The notes: generated by a model from the sequence alone, not told the origin. DNA of 64,000 nucleotides from JAWKOK01 sp963765875 (GCA_963765875.1 CAVXYK010000007.1:248001-312000), one strand, 5' to 3'. Positions 19,848 through 30,074 are shown, counted from the first letter of the stretch. Numbers and translations are program-made.

Positions 19848-21560
19848 ATGATCAAACAGCGTAGGGTAGTAATGCTTGTTGCGCTTGTTTCAGTACTTAT
19901 GCTCGTGTTGACGGCCTGCGGTCGCAACGATCCAGAGCCGACCGCTACACCGGAACCGGCGCCGGTTGAAGAAGCTGCTGCTGAAGAAGCCACAGAGGAA
20001 GAGGCTGCTGCTGAGGAGGCCACAGAGGAAGAGGCTGCAGCCGAGGAAGCCACTGAGGAAGAGGCTGCTGCCGAGGAAGCCACTGAGGAAGAGGTTGCTG
20101 AGGAAGAGGCTGCTGCCGAGGAGGCCACTGAGGAAGAGGTTGCTGAGGAAGAGGCTGCTGCCGAGGAGGCCACTGAGGAAGAGGTTGCTGAGGAAGAGGC
20201 TGCTGCCGAGGAAGCCACTGAGGAAGAGGTTGCTGCTGAAGAGGCCACTGAGGAAGAGGCTGCTGAGGAAGAGGCTGCTGCTGAAGACGCCACTGAGGAA
20301 GAGGCTGCTGCTGAAGAGGCCACTGAAGAAGAGGCCGTTGCCGAAGAAGCGCTTTCCGGCCCATCAGGCGAGCTCACTTTGGTCAGTGCGCGTCAGCTCA
20401 CAGAGATTATCAATGAGAACAGCCCTGCATTTGCGGCAGTCTCACCTGACGGCAACTATATTGTGTGGGCTCAGTCGGGTTCCAAGCGACGAGCCCCCGG
20501 TCAGTTCTGTCTCTTTACGTTCTCCAATGCTGACAAGACCTGTACGGATGTGCCTGAAGAGTACCAGGGCTACCCGTATCAACTCTACTGGTCGCCTGAC
20601 AGCACGCAGGTTGCCTTCACCGAGAGTCCTGTCACGCTGGGAAACGAGAGCGATATCTGGGTCTTCAACGTTGCCGACGGTTCGTTTGTCAATCGCACGG
20701 ATGACGGCGTAACCGGCAGCTACGTCCAGGCAGAGCCTGGCAGCTACGCATTGGACATCATGCCCATGTGGAGCCAGGTTGATGGACAGATCTATTTCTG
20801 GCGCGTTGTTCCCCAGGGTGATTCCGAATTCCTGACGGCGATCTACAGCGTTGATCCAAACGAAGGAGAAGCTGTTGAGGTGCGTGACCTCTCCGAGGTG
20901 ATGGCGGGTCAGCTTCCGCTTTATGATATTAACTATATCAGCATGGATGGTATGTCCGCACTCTCCCCGGATGGCACCAAGGTTGCTGCAGCTCTTACTG
21001 AGGTGGTCAACTTCGGCGTCACAAACAACGGCCTGTGGGTGATCGATATTGCTGATGTCGAAGCCGAACCGCAGATGCTGATGACCAACGACGATTTCCA
21101 GGCAGCCTACCCGGTCTGGCAGAATCTGCCAGGCGTGCCCCAGGGTCTCTCCTGGACTGGTGATAGTGGCGCTGTCGTGGTGAACACATTCAGCAACGAC
21201 ACGCACGCACCGCTCCAGGTCTACTACAACGTAGACGTTGCCAGCGGCGAGATCACGCCGGTCGTTGACTTCAGCAGCGTTGAATCTCTGGATGCGCTGT
21301 TTGATCCGACCGCAGACGGAATCCCCTTCCGCTATTACTCGCCTTGGACGGCGTCTCTATCTCCTGCTAACGATAGCGTCATCATGTTCAATAATTTGGG
21401 TGGAACCGCCGGCGTCATGCAGGGCATGTTACCTCCCTCCGGTGAACTGCCGCCGGTGCTGGCCGCGGCCGACTCACCATTGAGCGGAGGCACGGCCCGT
21501 TCCAGCCGTTCTGTCGACGGCAAGGTCCTGATCTACGGCGTCTTGCTAACGTTTGAATAG
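19848..21560 (+). CDS. Secreted lipoprotein with EEA-rich repeat linker and beta-propeller-like domain
   Basis: A lipoprotein of 570 residues. The lipobox is VLTAC with Cys24. Residues ~40-168 are an acidic tandem repeat of Glu-Glu-Ala-Thr-Glu-Glu-Glu-Ala-type units (see the repeat at 19968-20350). Residues ~185-570 resemble a TolB/WD40-like propeller: repeated S-P-D-G-like motifs such as AVSPDGNYIVWAQ, WSPDSTQVAFTE, ALSPDGTKVAAAL and WTGDSGAVVV. It is probably tethered outside the membrane, with the acidic segment as a spacer through the wall or envelope. The ATG at 19848 has a perfect aaggag at 19835-19840. A terminator follows at 21627. Confidence 0.8.
   Translation: MIKQRRVVMLVALVSVLMLVLTACGRNDPEPTATPEPAPVEEAAAEEATEEEAAAEEATEEEAAAEEATEEEAAAEEATEEEVAEEEAAAEEATEEEVAEEEAAAEEATEEEVAEEEAAAEEATEEEVAAEEATEEEAAEEEAAAEDATEEEAAAEEATEEEAVAEEALSGPSGELTLVSARQLTEIINENSPAFAAVSPDGNYIVWAQSGSKRRAPGQFCLFTFSNADKTCTDVPEEYQGYPYQLYWSPDSTQVAFTESPVTLGNESDIWVFNVADGSFVNRTDDGVTGSYVQAEPGSYALDIMPMWSQVDGQIYFWRVVPQGDSEFLTAIYSVDPNEGEAVEVRDLSEVMAGQLPLYDINYISMDGMSALSPDGTKVAAALTEVVNFGVTNNGLWVIDIADVEAEPQMLMTNDDFQAAYPVWQNLPGVPQGLSWTGDSGAVVVNTFSNDTHAPLQVYYNVDVASGEITPVVDFSSVESLDALFDPTADGIPFRYYSPWTASLSPANDSVIMFNNLGGTAGVMQGMLPPSGELPPVLAAADSPLSGGTARSSRSVDGKVLIYGVLLTFE
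19968..20350 (+). repeat. In-frame tandem coding repeats (EEATEEEAA units)
   Basis: About 13 copies of a 24-30 base unit related to gaggaagccactgaggaaga, interleaved with a short gttgctgaggaag variant. All lengths are multiples of three, so the frame is kept, and near-identical units make it prone to slippage. Open frames exist on the opposite strand only because of the codon composition. Confidence 0.9.
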
Positions 21561-21626
21561 GGAGTACGATTGAGGCGAAATTGGGCGATTCATTGTCAGT
21601 TCGCCATTGCATCATTGATCTGGATG

Positions 21627-21660
21627 AAAATGGCCGCCGGACGCGTCCGGCGGCCATTTT
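21627..21660 (+). terminator. Strong terminator after the propeller lipoprotein
   Basis: A perfect 34-base palindrome (aaaatggccgccggacg and its complement) ending in tttt then cttgtt. It lies 66 bp after the lipoprotein stop. Confidence 0.8.
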
Positions 21661-21758
21661 CTTGTTGGACAAAATGGCGTTTTGGTTAGAGATCATTCCG
21701 ATGAGAATTGGTTCTGTTACGTCGGTTCTGACTGCTTCATCCGAGGAAAGTGTGTGAG

Positions 21759-23555
21759 ATGCGAACAATAGCGTGGATTCGTTCATTCCAACGCCTATTT
21801 CTGGCCCTTCTAACGATTGTCGGCGCGAGCGTGACTATGGCCACGGCTATGGCGCAGGCGCCGGTCACACCCCACATTAGCCCGTATCTGGTGGAAACAG
21901 AGAACCAGCTTCCTGTTGTGGCCGACTGGATTAGTATGCTGGCGCCGGAAAATCGATCGACATTCGGGCCCCTGTCACCTTCGATGACTGGTAGCATGGC
22001 GTTGACCGAGACTGTGATGTTAACTGAGACTGTGATGTTGACTGGGACGGCGATGTTAACCGAGACTGTGATGTTGACCGGCACGGCGATGTTAACCGAT
22101 ACAGCGATGTTGACCGATACGCAAATAGCGACCGCTACCGCATCGATGACCATGACCTCAACCCTTAGCGACACGGTTGGCGAGATGTCTGCCGCACTTT
22201 CTCCGGCTGACGCCGCACTCGTGGCGACGGACACCACAACGATTTCGACAACCGCATCAAGCTCTCCGATTGCGTTTGGGGGCGAAATTCTTGTTCCCTT
22301 CGTGCGCTTCCGCACCACTGCCCAGAATCCACTGCCGCCCGTCTTCATGTTGATCGGAGAGGATCAGTTGGCTCTCGCCCCATTGGCCAGGATTGAAGAG
22401 GCGTTGCCGTTGGTCGCTTTGATGGTCAACGCGTCAGACGTCATTCTGGTTGGGCAGAGAGGGATGGCGTCCGGGCAACCCCACCTTGAATGCGCCGGCA
22501 GCATTGATCTGACTTTGGAGAAACCTGCCGATCTTGAGCAGATCTCTGAGGAGATTGGCCGATATTATTCGCGTTGCGCCGGTTTTTGGGCGGGTAACGG
22601 CAGTGACTTGTCAGGCTACAACGTGCGCGAGATCGCCGGCGATGTCAACCAACTACGTGAGGAATTAGGATACGGGCAAATCCGATTGGCCGGTGTCGAT
22701 CTGGGTGTGCAGATTGGCCTGGAATATATTCGTGATTACGGCGACTCGGTTGACCGTGCGCTCTTTGCCCAGATCCTAGGGCCGGATCAGACCATGAAGT
22801 TGCCCAGCGATCTGCAGTCAGGACTGGAAAGACTGGATCAGCTCGTGCGTGCTGATGCTCAACTGAATGCACAGATTCCCGATTTTCTGGCATTGGTCGG
22901 GAATGTACTGAACCGTCTTGAAAGCCAGACGGTCACATCGCAGGTGATCGATCCGGTAACGGGAGAGTCAGTTACGGTCACTGTTGGAGAATTGGATCTA
23001 CAGTATGCCACTGCCATGGCCCTTGGTGGCTCGGAGCAGTTTGCTCTGCCCGCCCACTATTTCAACATGGACAATGGTGATTTTACGTGGTTGGCTGAGC
23101 AGGCCCTGGCCTGGCGCGGTGGGATAGGTGAGACGCTAACGCCCGTGCTATCCAAGTGTGCATCAGGCACAAGCGAGGAGCGTCGGTCACGCGTGGAGGC
23201 CGAGTCTACGCAGACGCTGCTGGGCGACGCTGCCAATGGCGTAGCCTTTGAGATCTGCGATCCAGTTGCTGCGGCTGGCGATAGTCCCCTGGATATCGGC
23301 GATGAATATCGCCTGCGGGTGGTTTCAGACGTTCCGACGTTGCTGATCAGCGGCGAAATGGATAGTCACACGCCGGTCGCCAACGGCGACGCTGTGCTGG
23401 CCGGTCTCGTCAATGGTCAGCATGTTGTCGTCGGCTGTGGTGCCCATGATTTTCTGAGCGAGGCCATACCCGATCTCGCGCCGATCATGCGTGAGTTTAT
23501 CGCGCGGAGATCCGTTGATTCCGCTCTCCTCGACGACGGTGAATTTGGCCTGTGA
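21759..23555 (+). CDS. Alpha/beta hydrolase (S33/TAP-like), catalytic Ser replaced
   Basis: A secreted alpha/beta-hydrolase of the tripeptidyl-peptidase (TAP) type. A signal peptide ends near residue 34 (ATAMAQA). A repeated Thr-rich segment (ML-T-E-T-V repeats, 22001-22126) follows. The oxyanion region VILVGQRGMASGQPHLEC fits S33 enzymes, but the nucleophile elbow reads GVDLG (Asp314) where G-x-Ser-x-G is expected. The C-terminal acid (ISGEMDSHTP) and His (GCGAHDF) sites are present. The end of the domain breaks frame: after MREFIAR the neighbouring frame carries a natural continuation (GDPLIPLSSTTVNLACELEP) that leads into PA14/PKD domains, so this and the next entry are probably one gene. 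The start is ATG 21759, with gagga upstream. Confidence 0.75.
   Translation: MRTIAWIRSFQRLFLALLTIVGASVTMATAMAQAPVTPHISPYLVETENQLPVVADWISMLAPENRSTFGPLSPSMTGSMALTETVMLTETVMLTGTAMLTETVMLTGTAMLTDTAMLTDTQIATATASMTMTSTLSDTVGEMSAALSPADAALVATDTTTISTTASSSPIAFGGEILVPFVRFRTTAQNPLPPVFMLIGEDQLALAPLARIEEALPLVALMVNASDVILVGQRGMASGQPHLECAGSIDLTLEKPADLEQISEEIGRYYSRCAGFWAGNGSDLSGYNVREIAGDVNQLREELGYGQIRLAGVDLGVQIGLEYIRDYGDSVDRALFAQILGPDQTMKLPSDLQSGLERLDQLVRADAQLNAQIPDFLALVGNVLNRLESQTVTSQVIDPVTGESVTVTVGELDLQYATAMALGGSEQFALPAHYFNMDNGDFTWLAEQALAWRGGIGETLTPVLSKCASGTSEERRSRVEAESTQTLLGDAANGVAFEICDPVAAAGDSPLDIGDEYRLRVVSDVPTLLISGEMDSHTPVANGDAVLAGLVNGQHVVVGCGAHDFLSEAIPDLAPIMREFIARRSVDSALLDDGEFGL
22001..22126 (+). repeat. 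Seven-copy 18 bp in-frame repeat
   Basis: Seven variants of an 18-base unit (consensus like gttgaccgagactgtgat) encoding Met-Leu-Thr-Glu-Thr-Val or Met-Leu-Thr-Gly-Thr-Ala. It forms a flexible Thr-rich linker after the signal peptide. Confidence 0.85.
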
Positions 23556-25413
23556 GTTGGAGCCGATAACGGCTCTCCCAGTGACCGATATTGGGTGGAC
23601 GGGCGAGTACTTCAACAACCGCGCGGTACAGAACGATCCGACACTGGTACGCAGCGATCCTGTCATCGACTTTGACTGGGGGGACGGATCTCCAGATCCC
23701 GCTGTCAATCCCAATAACTTCTCTGTACGGTGGACCGCAACGCCGGATCTGCCGGCTGGAACCTACCGGTTTTCGATCTGGGTGGATGACGGCGCTCGAC
23801 TCTGGGTCGATGATGTCCTTGTGCTGGATGCCTGGTCCGTCGGGCCGGCTCGCAACTATATTGTAGACGTCAACGTGGTCCGCGGACTGCACAACATCCG
23901 CATGGAATATTTCGAGGCCGAAGCCGACGCCCTTGCCAAGCTGACAATCGGCAGGCTCAATGTTTACCCTGACTGGCGAGCTGAGTATTTTGATAGCATT
24001 GATCTGAGCGGTACGCCCGTTGTCTCTCGCAACGAAAAGTCGATCAGGTACGTGTGGGGTGACGAGCCGCCGGTACCGGGTCTTTCCGGCAACGGTTATT
24101 CGGTACGCTGGGAAAGGCGCCAGTTCCTATTCGCCGGCGAGTATCGGTATGATCTTGAGGTGAGCGGCGGAGCCCGGCTCTGGGTCGACGGCGAACTGCT
24201 GATTGATGATTGGGGTGAGGTAAGTGCCCGTTCGCTATCCGCGGTTGGCCAGTTCAAGGCTGATGGGTACCGTGATATTCGAGTTGAATACGTCTATCTG
24301 CGCGGCAATGCAGCGATTTCGTTTGAACTGGTGCCTATCGATGGATCAGCGCCACCAACGGCTGTAATCGTGGGGGATTCCCGGGCACAGGTCAACGTCC
24401 CTATCACTTTTGATGGCATCGGATCGACGAGTGCTGATGGGACGCCGCTGGTGGCATATGCCTGGGATCTGGGCGACGGCACTACAGCTGCCGGCCCCAC
24501 GGTAGCCCATGCCTACCTGACTGCGGGCACCTACAATGTGACATTGACTGTCACGGATGAACAAGGTGAAACAGCGCGCACAACGCTGCAAGTTCGGGTT
24601 ATTGACGAAGCCGTCGGAACGTCAACCGGACCGGCTTCTCCCTCTGCACCGGTTGCAGTCATTCGTTCTCCCGATCAGGGCACTGTTGGGCAACTGATCA
24701 ACTTTGATGCCCGTGCGTCCATTTCGGATAATCCGATCACGCGCTTTGACTGGCAGTTTGGCGACGGCACCGGCGCCAATGCGATCATTGTGGACAAGAT
24801 CTTCGGCGCACCGGGGGTCTACTCGGTGATGCTGACACTGACCGATGATCAAGGTGTGCAGGGATCCACAAGCAAGTACGTGCAGATCTTCGCGCCAACG
24901 GCTGGTGCTGTGGGGCCGGCCACGCCGACACCGGTTTCACCACCCTCAAATCTGGTTCAACCTACATCGCCGTTGCCTACGCCACAGGCAGTTGTGCCCA
25001 CGCCTGAGATTGCCGTGCCAACGGTAACACCAATGCCGGAGCCGCCTCAGGCGAGCCAGGCTGAGTCCCCCTTGCCCACGCCGACCCCGGACTTCTACGT
25101 GCCGCCAACTGCTGTCATCGTCGCCATCGTTGACAACAACCCGCTTCAGCCCGTGATCAACGAAAATGGCCAGCCTTCGGTAACAGCGCCGTTTGGAGAG
25201 ACGATTACGTTTGACGCGACCCGTTCTACGGCAGGTAGTGAACCGATTCAGAGTTATTTCTGGAATTTCGGCGACGGTCAGCCACCATCGACAGATGCTC
25301 AGGTCGGTCTGCAATACCTCGAGCCTGGCACCTACGAGGTTGTCCTGGCCGTGCAGGATGCCGGCAACCAGACGGTTGACACCATTCTCATCGTAACCGT
25401 TGACGGTTCGTGA
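23491..25413 (+). CDS. PA14 x2 + PKD x3 secreted region, likely frameshifted 3' part of the upstream hydrolase gene
   Basis: No signal peptide and no convincing start; the frame begins inside the hydrolase gene. From about 23590 it encodes two PA14 domains (GWTGEYFNNRAVQNDPTLVR...FSVRWTATPDLPAG...ARLWVDDVLVLDAW, and a second starting WRAEYFDSIDLSGTPV). PKD-like domains with AWDLGDGT, DWQFGDGTG and WNFGDGQP follow, separated by a Pro/Thr-rich linker (PTPVSPPS..., PLPTPTPDF). PA14 domains bind carbohydrates and PKD domains are surface spacers, so this is the extracellular binding part. A two-base loss in the gcgcgc-like run near 23503-23508 would connect it to the hydrolase. Confidence 0.75.
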   Translation: MSLSRGDPLIPLSSTTVNLACELEPITALPVTDIGWTGEYFNNRAVQNDPTLVRSDPVIDFDWGDGSPDPAVNPNNFSVRWTATPDLPAGTYRFSIWVDDGARLWVDDVLVLDAWSVGPARNYIVDVNVVRGLHNIRMEYFEAEADALAKLTIGRLNVYPDWRAEYFDSIDLSGTPVVSRNEKSIRYVWGDEPPVPGLSGNGYSVRWERRQFLFAGEYRYDLEVSGGARLWVDGELLIDDWGEVSARSLSAVGQFKADGYRDIRVEYVYLRGNAAISFELVPIDGSAPPTAVIVGDSRAQVNVPITFDGIGSTSADGTPLVAYAWDLGDGTTAAGPTVAHAYLTAGTYNVTLTVTDEQGETARTTLQVRVIDEAVGTSTGPASPSAPVAVIRSPDQGTVGQLINFDARASISDNPITRFDWQFGDGTGANAIIVDKIFGAPGVYSVMLTLTDDQGVQGSTSKYVQIFAPTAGAVGPATPTPVSPPSNLVQPTSPLPTPQAVVPTPEIAVPTVTPMPEPPQASQAESPLPTPTPDFYVPPTAVIVAIVDNNPLQPVINENGQPSVTAPFGETITFDATRSTAGSEPIQSYFWNFGDGQPPSTDAQVGLQYLEPGTYEVVLAVQDAGNQTVDTILIVTVDGS

Positions 25414-25494
25414 TCGGACCGAGCTCGCATTGCGAGCGTCCGGCGGTTCGTGCGCTACACTGTCCTTGGATTGCTTGCGTAGAACACTTTGCTT

Positions 25495-25673
25495 GTTCTG
25501 GCGTTTTCTGTGGTGGCGATATCCGCTCCGCCATAAATGGAAGGAGCTATGGAGCGACGCCCCCTGAAGGGGGCTTGGTCAATGCCGATTCAGCCCCTTT
25601 CAAGGGGCGTCGCTCCATAGCCCGGTGGCTTCAGCACCGGGCGGTCAGTCCAAACCATAGGAAACGCCAGAAC
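25495..25673. repeat. Nested inverted-repeat element, 179 bp
   Basis: Outer arms of 20 bp at 25495-25514 and 25654-25673 (gttctggcgtttt... / ...aaacgccagaac) have two mismatches. Inner arms of 18 bp, perfect, are at 25546-25563 and 25604-25621 (gctatggagcgacgcccc). A third hairpin, gcccggtgg/caccgggc, is at 25620-25642. No gene lies inside. The whole 25414-25900 gap otherwise shows no coding signal. Confidence 0.75.
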
Positions 25674-25900
25674 TAGATACTTTGCTTCTGAACAGGGCGC
25701 CGCACGAGAGGTTCTAACCATGGGCAGGCCCAGCACTCCTTGACTGCTGTTTCGCCCACCTCTGTTCGTGTATACTATTGGTGATTCTGTTCTTGCTTGG
25801 TTAATATCCTCGATTCTGGGAACGGCCAAGCACTTTGCGAATGATATTCCAAGATTGCCGAGATCTTGTCACGTCTCGGCTCCAGACCAACGGATAGATT

Positions 25901-27193
25901 ATGTCTCGACCGCTAACTGCACCACCTGCCTTTCACCTGCTGGCCAAACCGACCGGGGCCATCTGCAACCTCGACTGCAAGTACTGTTTCTTCCTTTCCA
26001 AGGAGATGCTCTATCCTGGAAGCCGTTTCAGGATGGCTGATGACCTACTCGAAACCTACATCCGGCAATATATTGAAGGGCAGCAAGTTCCTGAAGTCAA
26101 CATTGCCTGGCAGGGCGGTGAACCGACGCTTATGGGTGTCGAGTTCTTCCGGCGCTCCGTTGAATATGCCGAAAAATATCGAAAGCCCGGGATGCAGATC
26201 CTCTATTCCATGCAGACCAACGGCACGCTGCTGGATGATGAATGGTGCGAGTTCTTTAAAGAACACAACTTCCTGATTGGGCTGAGCTTGGATGGAACGC
26301 CCGAAATGCACGACGCCTATCGTGTTGACAAGGGCGGCGCGCCGACTTCGGGCAAGGTGCTTGCGGCGGCCAAGCTGCTGCAAGATCATGAAGTCGAGTT
26401 CAACATTCTCACGACCGTTCATGCGGCGAATGCCGAACGTGGTCTCGAACTCTATCGCTACATCCGCGATGTGGTCGGCACCCAGTTTATTCAGTTCATT
26501 CCCATCGTAGAGCGTGACAATGAGACCGGTTTCCAGCAGGGAAGCGATCTCACCGATCGTTCCGTCAGCAGCGACCAATATGGCCGTTTTCTGATTGAGA
26601 TCTTTGACGAATGGGTTCGGCATGATGTCGGACGCATTTTTGTCCAGCTATTCGACGTTTCGCTGGCGGCCTGGGTCGGACAGCCGTCGGGTCTATGTGT
26701 CTTTTCGCCCACCTGCGGCACTGCACTGGCCATCGAACACAATGGCGACGTCTACTCCTGCGATCACTTTGTTGAGCCGGACTATCTGCTCGGCAATATC
26801 GCAGATACACCGATGATTGAGCTCATCTCATCGCCAAAGCAGCGCAAATTTGGCCAGGATAAACTGGATACGCTTCCCCAGTATTGTATTGATTGCGAGG
26901 TTCGATTCGTCTGTCATGGCGGCTGCCCAAAGAATAGATTTGTCGAGACGCCCGATGGAGAACCGGGACTTAATTACCTTTGTCCCAGCTATCGTGCCTT
27001 CTTCAATCACATTGACGGCCCAATGCGCGCGATGGCCGACCTACTGCGCCAGAATCGAGCGCCGTCTGAGATCATCGGCATGATTGCCGAACGCGATCGG
27101 CAGATGGCTGCGGCATTTGAGGGTGCCAATCGCAATGATCCTTGCCCGTGCGGCAGCGGTCGGAAGTATAAGCAGTGTCATGGACGGGGCTAA
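25901..27193 (+). CDS. Anaerobic sulfatase-maturase-like radical SAM/SPASM enzyme with SEC-C tail
   Basis: Resembles anSME enzymes, which oxidise a Cys or Ser of a sulfatase to formylglycine. 430 residues. The radical SAM cluster motif is C22-x3-C26-x2-C29 (CNLDCKYC), followed by WQGGEPTLMG and LSLDGTPEMHD. SPASM cysteines are present: CVFSPTCGTALAIEHNGDVY, SCDHFVEPDYLLGN, CIDCEVRFVCHGGCPKNRF and YLCPSY. The last ~20 residues, NDPCPCGSGRKYKQCHGRG, form a zinc-binding SEC-C motif seen at the end of some of these proteins. No sulfatase is in the window. The Shine-Dalgarno is weak, but the ATG sits just before the conserved start. Confidence 0.88.
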   Translation: MSRPLTAPPAFHLLAKPTGAICNLDCKYCFFLSKEMLYPGSRFRMADDLLETYIRQYIEGQQVPEVNIAWQGGEPTLMGVEFFRRSVEYAEKYRKPGMQILYSMQTNGTLLDDEWCEFFKEHNFLIGLSLDGTPEMHDAYRVDKGGAPTSGKVLAAAKLLQDHEVEFNILTTVHAANAERGLELYRYIRDVVGTQFIQFIPIVERDNETGFQQGSDLTDRSVSSDQYGRFLIEIFDEWVRHDVGRIFVQLFDVSLAAWVGQPSGLCVFSPTCGTALAIEHNGDVYSCDHFVEPDYLLGNIADTPMIELISSPKQRKFGQDKLDTLPQYCIDCEVRFVCHGGCPKNRFVETPDGEPGLNYLCPSYRAFFNHIDGPMRAMADLLRQNRAPSEIIGMIAERDRQMAAAFEGANRNDPCPCGSGRKYKQCHGRG

Positions 27194-27276
27194 CTCAACA
27201 GTCCCAACTTATACTCGAATGGCGCCTACATTGGAACTGCATTCATAAGCACAGGAAATCACTAGAAGGAACTAAA

Positions 27277-30004
27277 ATGGAATGGTATCGGCTTGACGGT
27301 CAAGAGGCCGCGGCTGAACTTGGTGTTGACGCCCAAACTGGGCTGCCCGTGGCCGAAGTGCAGAAGCGGCAGGAAAAGTATGGGCCGAACGAATTGGTCG
27401 AAACGGGCGTAAAGAGCCCCTGGTCGATCTTCTTTGCCCAGTTCAAAGAGATCATGGTGATCATTCTGATCGTTGCCGCTATGATCTCTGCCTTGCTTGG
27501 TCATTTGCTTGACGCGACAGTGATAATGATCATCGTGATCCTCAACGCTATCCTCGGTTTCAGCCAGGAGTATAAGGCTGAGCAGGCTATGGCTGCGCTC
27601 AAGCGTATGTCCGTACCGACGGTGCGTGTACGTCGTGGCGGCAAGGTGGCCGAAATCCCTTCCTTGGAGATTGTTCCCGGGGACATCGTGTTGCTCGAAG
27701 CCGGCAATCTGATTCCGGCCGATGGACGCGTTGTGGAAAGTATCAATCTGAAAATTGACGAAGCGGCACTGACCGGCGAATCTGAACCGGTCGAAAAGCA
27801 CGCCGATCCCATCGCGGATGAAGACGCGCAGCTCGGTGATCGAGTCAATATGCTCTACATGGGCACGGTCGCGACCTACGGACGTGGCTCCTATGTGGTG
27901 ACCGAGACCGGCATGGAAACCGAATTGGGCAAGATCGCCACCATGATCCAGAGCGTGGACGGCGAGAAGACGCCGTTGCAACGCCGGCTGGATCAACTGG
28001 GCAAGACGCTTGCCTGGGCGGCATTGGGCATCATCATCGTCGTTGTGATGATCGGGCGTATTCAACTTGGCACCGATTGGGAAACGCTCTTCCTCACCGG
28101 CGTCAGTATGGCAGTCGCTGCCATCCCCGAGAGTTTGGCTGCGGTTGTGACCATCACGCTGGCATTGGGTTCGCAGCGATTACTGAAGCGCAATGCATTG
28201 ATGCGCCGACTGCCTGCTGTGGAAACTCTCGGATCCGTGACCGTTATCTGTTCGGACAAGACCGGCACCTTGACCGAGAACCGCATGACGGTGACATTGC
28301 TCGATGTCGCCGGCAATACCCAGGACTTCGACACCCTCAACAATCGTACCGGCGAATTGCTTGGCGCTCGGCTTGCCAATGACTCGCCTGCCGATCTGGC
28401 CGCGCTCAGCGTGGTTGTGCGCGCCGGTGTTCTGTGCAACGATGCCGTGCTGGATCGAGATGAAGAGGGCAATGAGCATGCCATCGGTGACCCGACCGAA
28501 GGGGCGCTGGTGCTGGCTGCCGACCAATTGGGGTGGGACACTGAAGAACTGCGCGCCGAATGGCCCCGCGTCGGTGAAATCCCCTTTACGTCGGAACGCA
28601 AGCGCATGACGACCGTCCATCAGATGAGTGCAGAGGCGAAGCAGTTTGATTCGCCCTGGACCAATGCACCCTATGTCTTTTTCACAAAGGGCGCTGTCGA
28701 CAATTTGCTTGACATAACATCTGGGGTGCTGATCGATAAAGAGGTCGTGCCCATGGATGACGAGCTGCGCCGGAGGATTCTCGAGACCAACGAGCGATTT
28801 GCTTCCGAGGGTCAGCGCGTGCTGGGTGTCGCCGCGCGGATGTGGGATGATTCCGAATTGCCGGCGATAACCGAGGCGCTGGAGGAGGACGCCATCTTCA
28901 TCGGCATGGTCGCCATGATGGATCCGCCGCGTCCTGAGGTGGAGGCTGCCGTGCTAACTGCGCGTGAGGCGGGCATCCGTCCGATCATGATCACCGGGGA
29001 CCATCCGTTGACGGCGCTGCGCATCGCCCAGGATCTTCACATTGTCGACAACGACGCCTTCACCAGTGGCCGTCAGCTGGCCAATATGTCACGTGGCGAG
29101 CTCGATCAGGTCGTCCATGACGTCTCGGTCTACGCCCGCGTGGCGCCGGAGCACAAGCTTGACATCGTCAGCTCGCTACAAGACCAGGGCGAGATCGTTG
29201 CCATGACCGGCGACGGCGTCAACGATGCACCTGCGCTGAAGCAGGCTGATATCGGCGTGGCCATGGGCATTACCGGCACCGATGTTTCCAAAGAGGCAGC
29301 GGACATGATTCTGCTTGATGACAATTTCGCCACCATCGTGGCGGCTGTCGAAGAAGGCCGTGTCATCTTTGATAACATCCGCAAGTTCATCAAATACACG
29401 TTGTCCAGCAACATTGGCGAAATTTTCCTGATGTTGATTGCCCCGTTCTTCGGCATGCCGCTGCCGCTGTTGCCGCTGCAGATCCTCTGGGTCAACCTGG
29501 TGACTGACGGTCTGCCTGGATCTGGCGCTGGCCGTCGAACCGGAAGAGAAGGGCATCATGACACGCAAGCCCTTCAAGCCGACTGAGAGTGTTTTCAGCC
29601 GCGGCATCGGCTATGAGATTATCTGGATCGGCATTCTGATGGGCATCGTTTCTCTGGCAGTCGGCTATGTCTACTGGTCCATCGATCCGAACGGCGTGTG
29701 GCAGACGATGGTCTTCACAACGTTGACGCTCTCACAAATGGGCAACGCGATGGCCATTCGTTCGAATCGAGAATCATTGTTCAGTATCGGTATCTTCTCG
29801 AACATGATGATGATCTGGGCGGTGCTGCTGACCTTCGTCTTGCAGTTGGCCGTGATTTACGTACCCTTTCTGCAGCAAGTGTTCGGCACCGAGGCACTGG
29901 GCGCACGGGATTTGGCCATCAGTCTGGCCGCAAGCGCGGTGGTCTTCGTCATCATAGAGATTTACAAGTGGGCGCGGCGACGCTGGTCCACGAAACCGGA
30001 ATAG
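27277..30004 (+). CDS. P-type cation-transporting ATPase (Ca2+-type), frame broken near 29518
   Basis: A membrane cation pump of the P2 type. Motifs: the actuator TGES (LTGESEPVEK), the phosphorylation site DKTGTLTENRMTV with Asp327, the hinge GDGVNDAPALKQADIGVAMG, and TM4 VAAIPESLAAVVTITLALG, where Ca2+ pumps usually have PEGLPA. At NLVTDGLP the frame shifts: the first frame ends in GSGAGRRTGREG, while the next continues with LALAVEPEEKGIMTRKPF and the last four helices to 30004. A single extra base near 29515-29521 explains it, and all domains are present if it is corrected. The start is ATG 27277 with agaagga upstream (27264-27270). A terminator follows at 30075. Confidence 0.87.
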
Positions 30005-30074
30005 AAGGAATCGAGATGAGGTTGACGACCTGATTCTTGCGATTTGACCGCGATCTGAATTACACTCAGAACTT

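Noticed and set aside
19841..20377. Open frames on both strands over the acidic repeat
   Set aside because: They result from the repeated gaggaagcc-type codons; no start or motif supports them.
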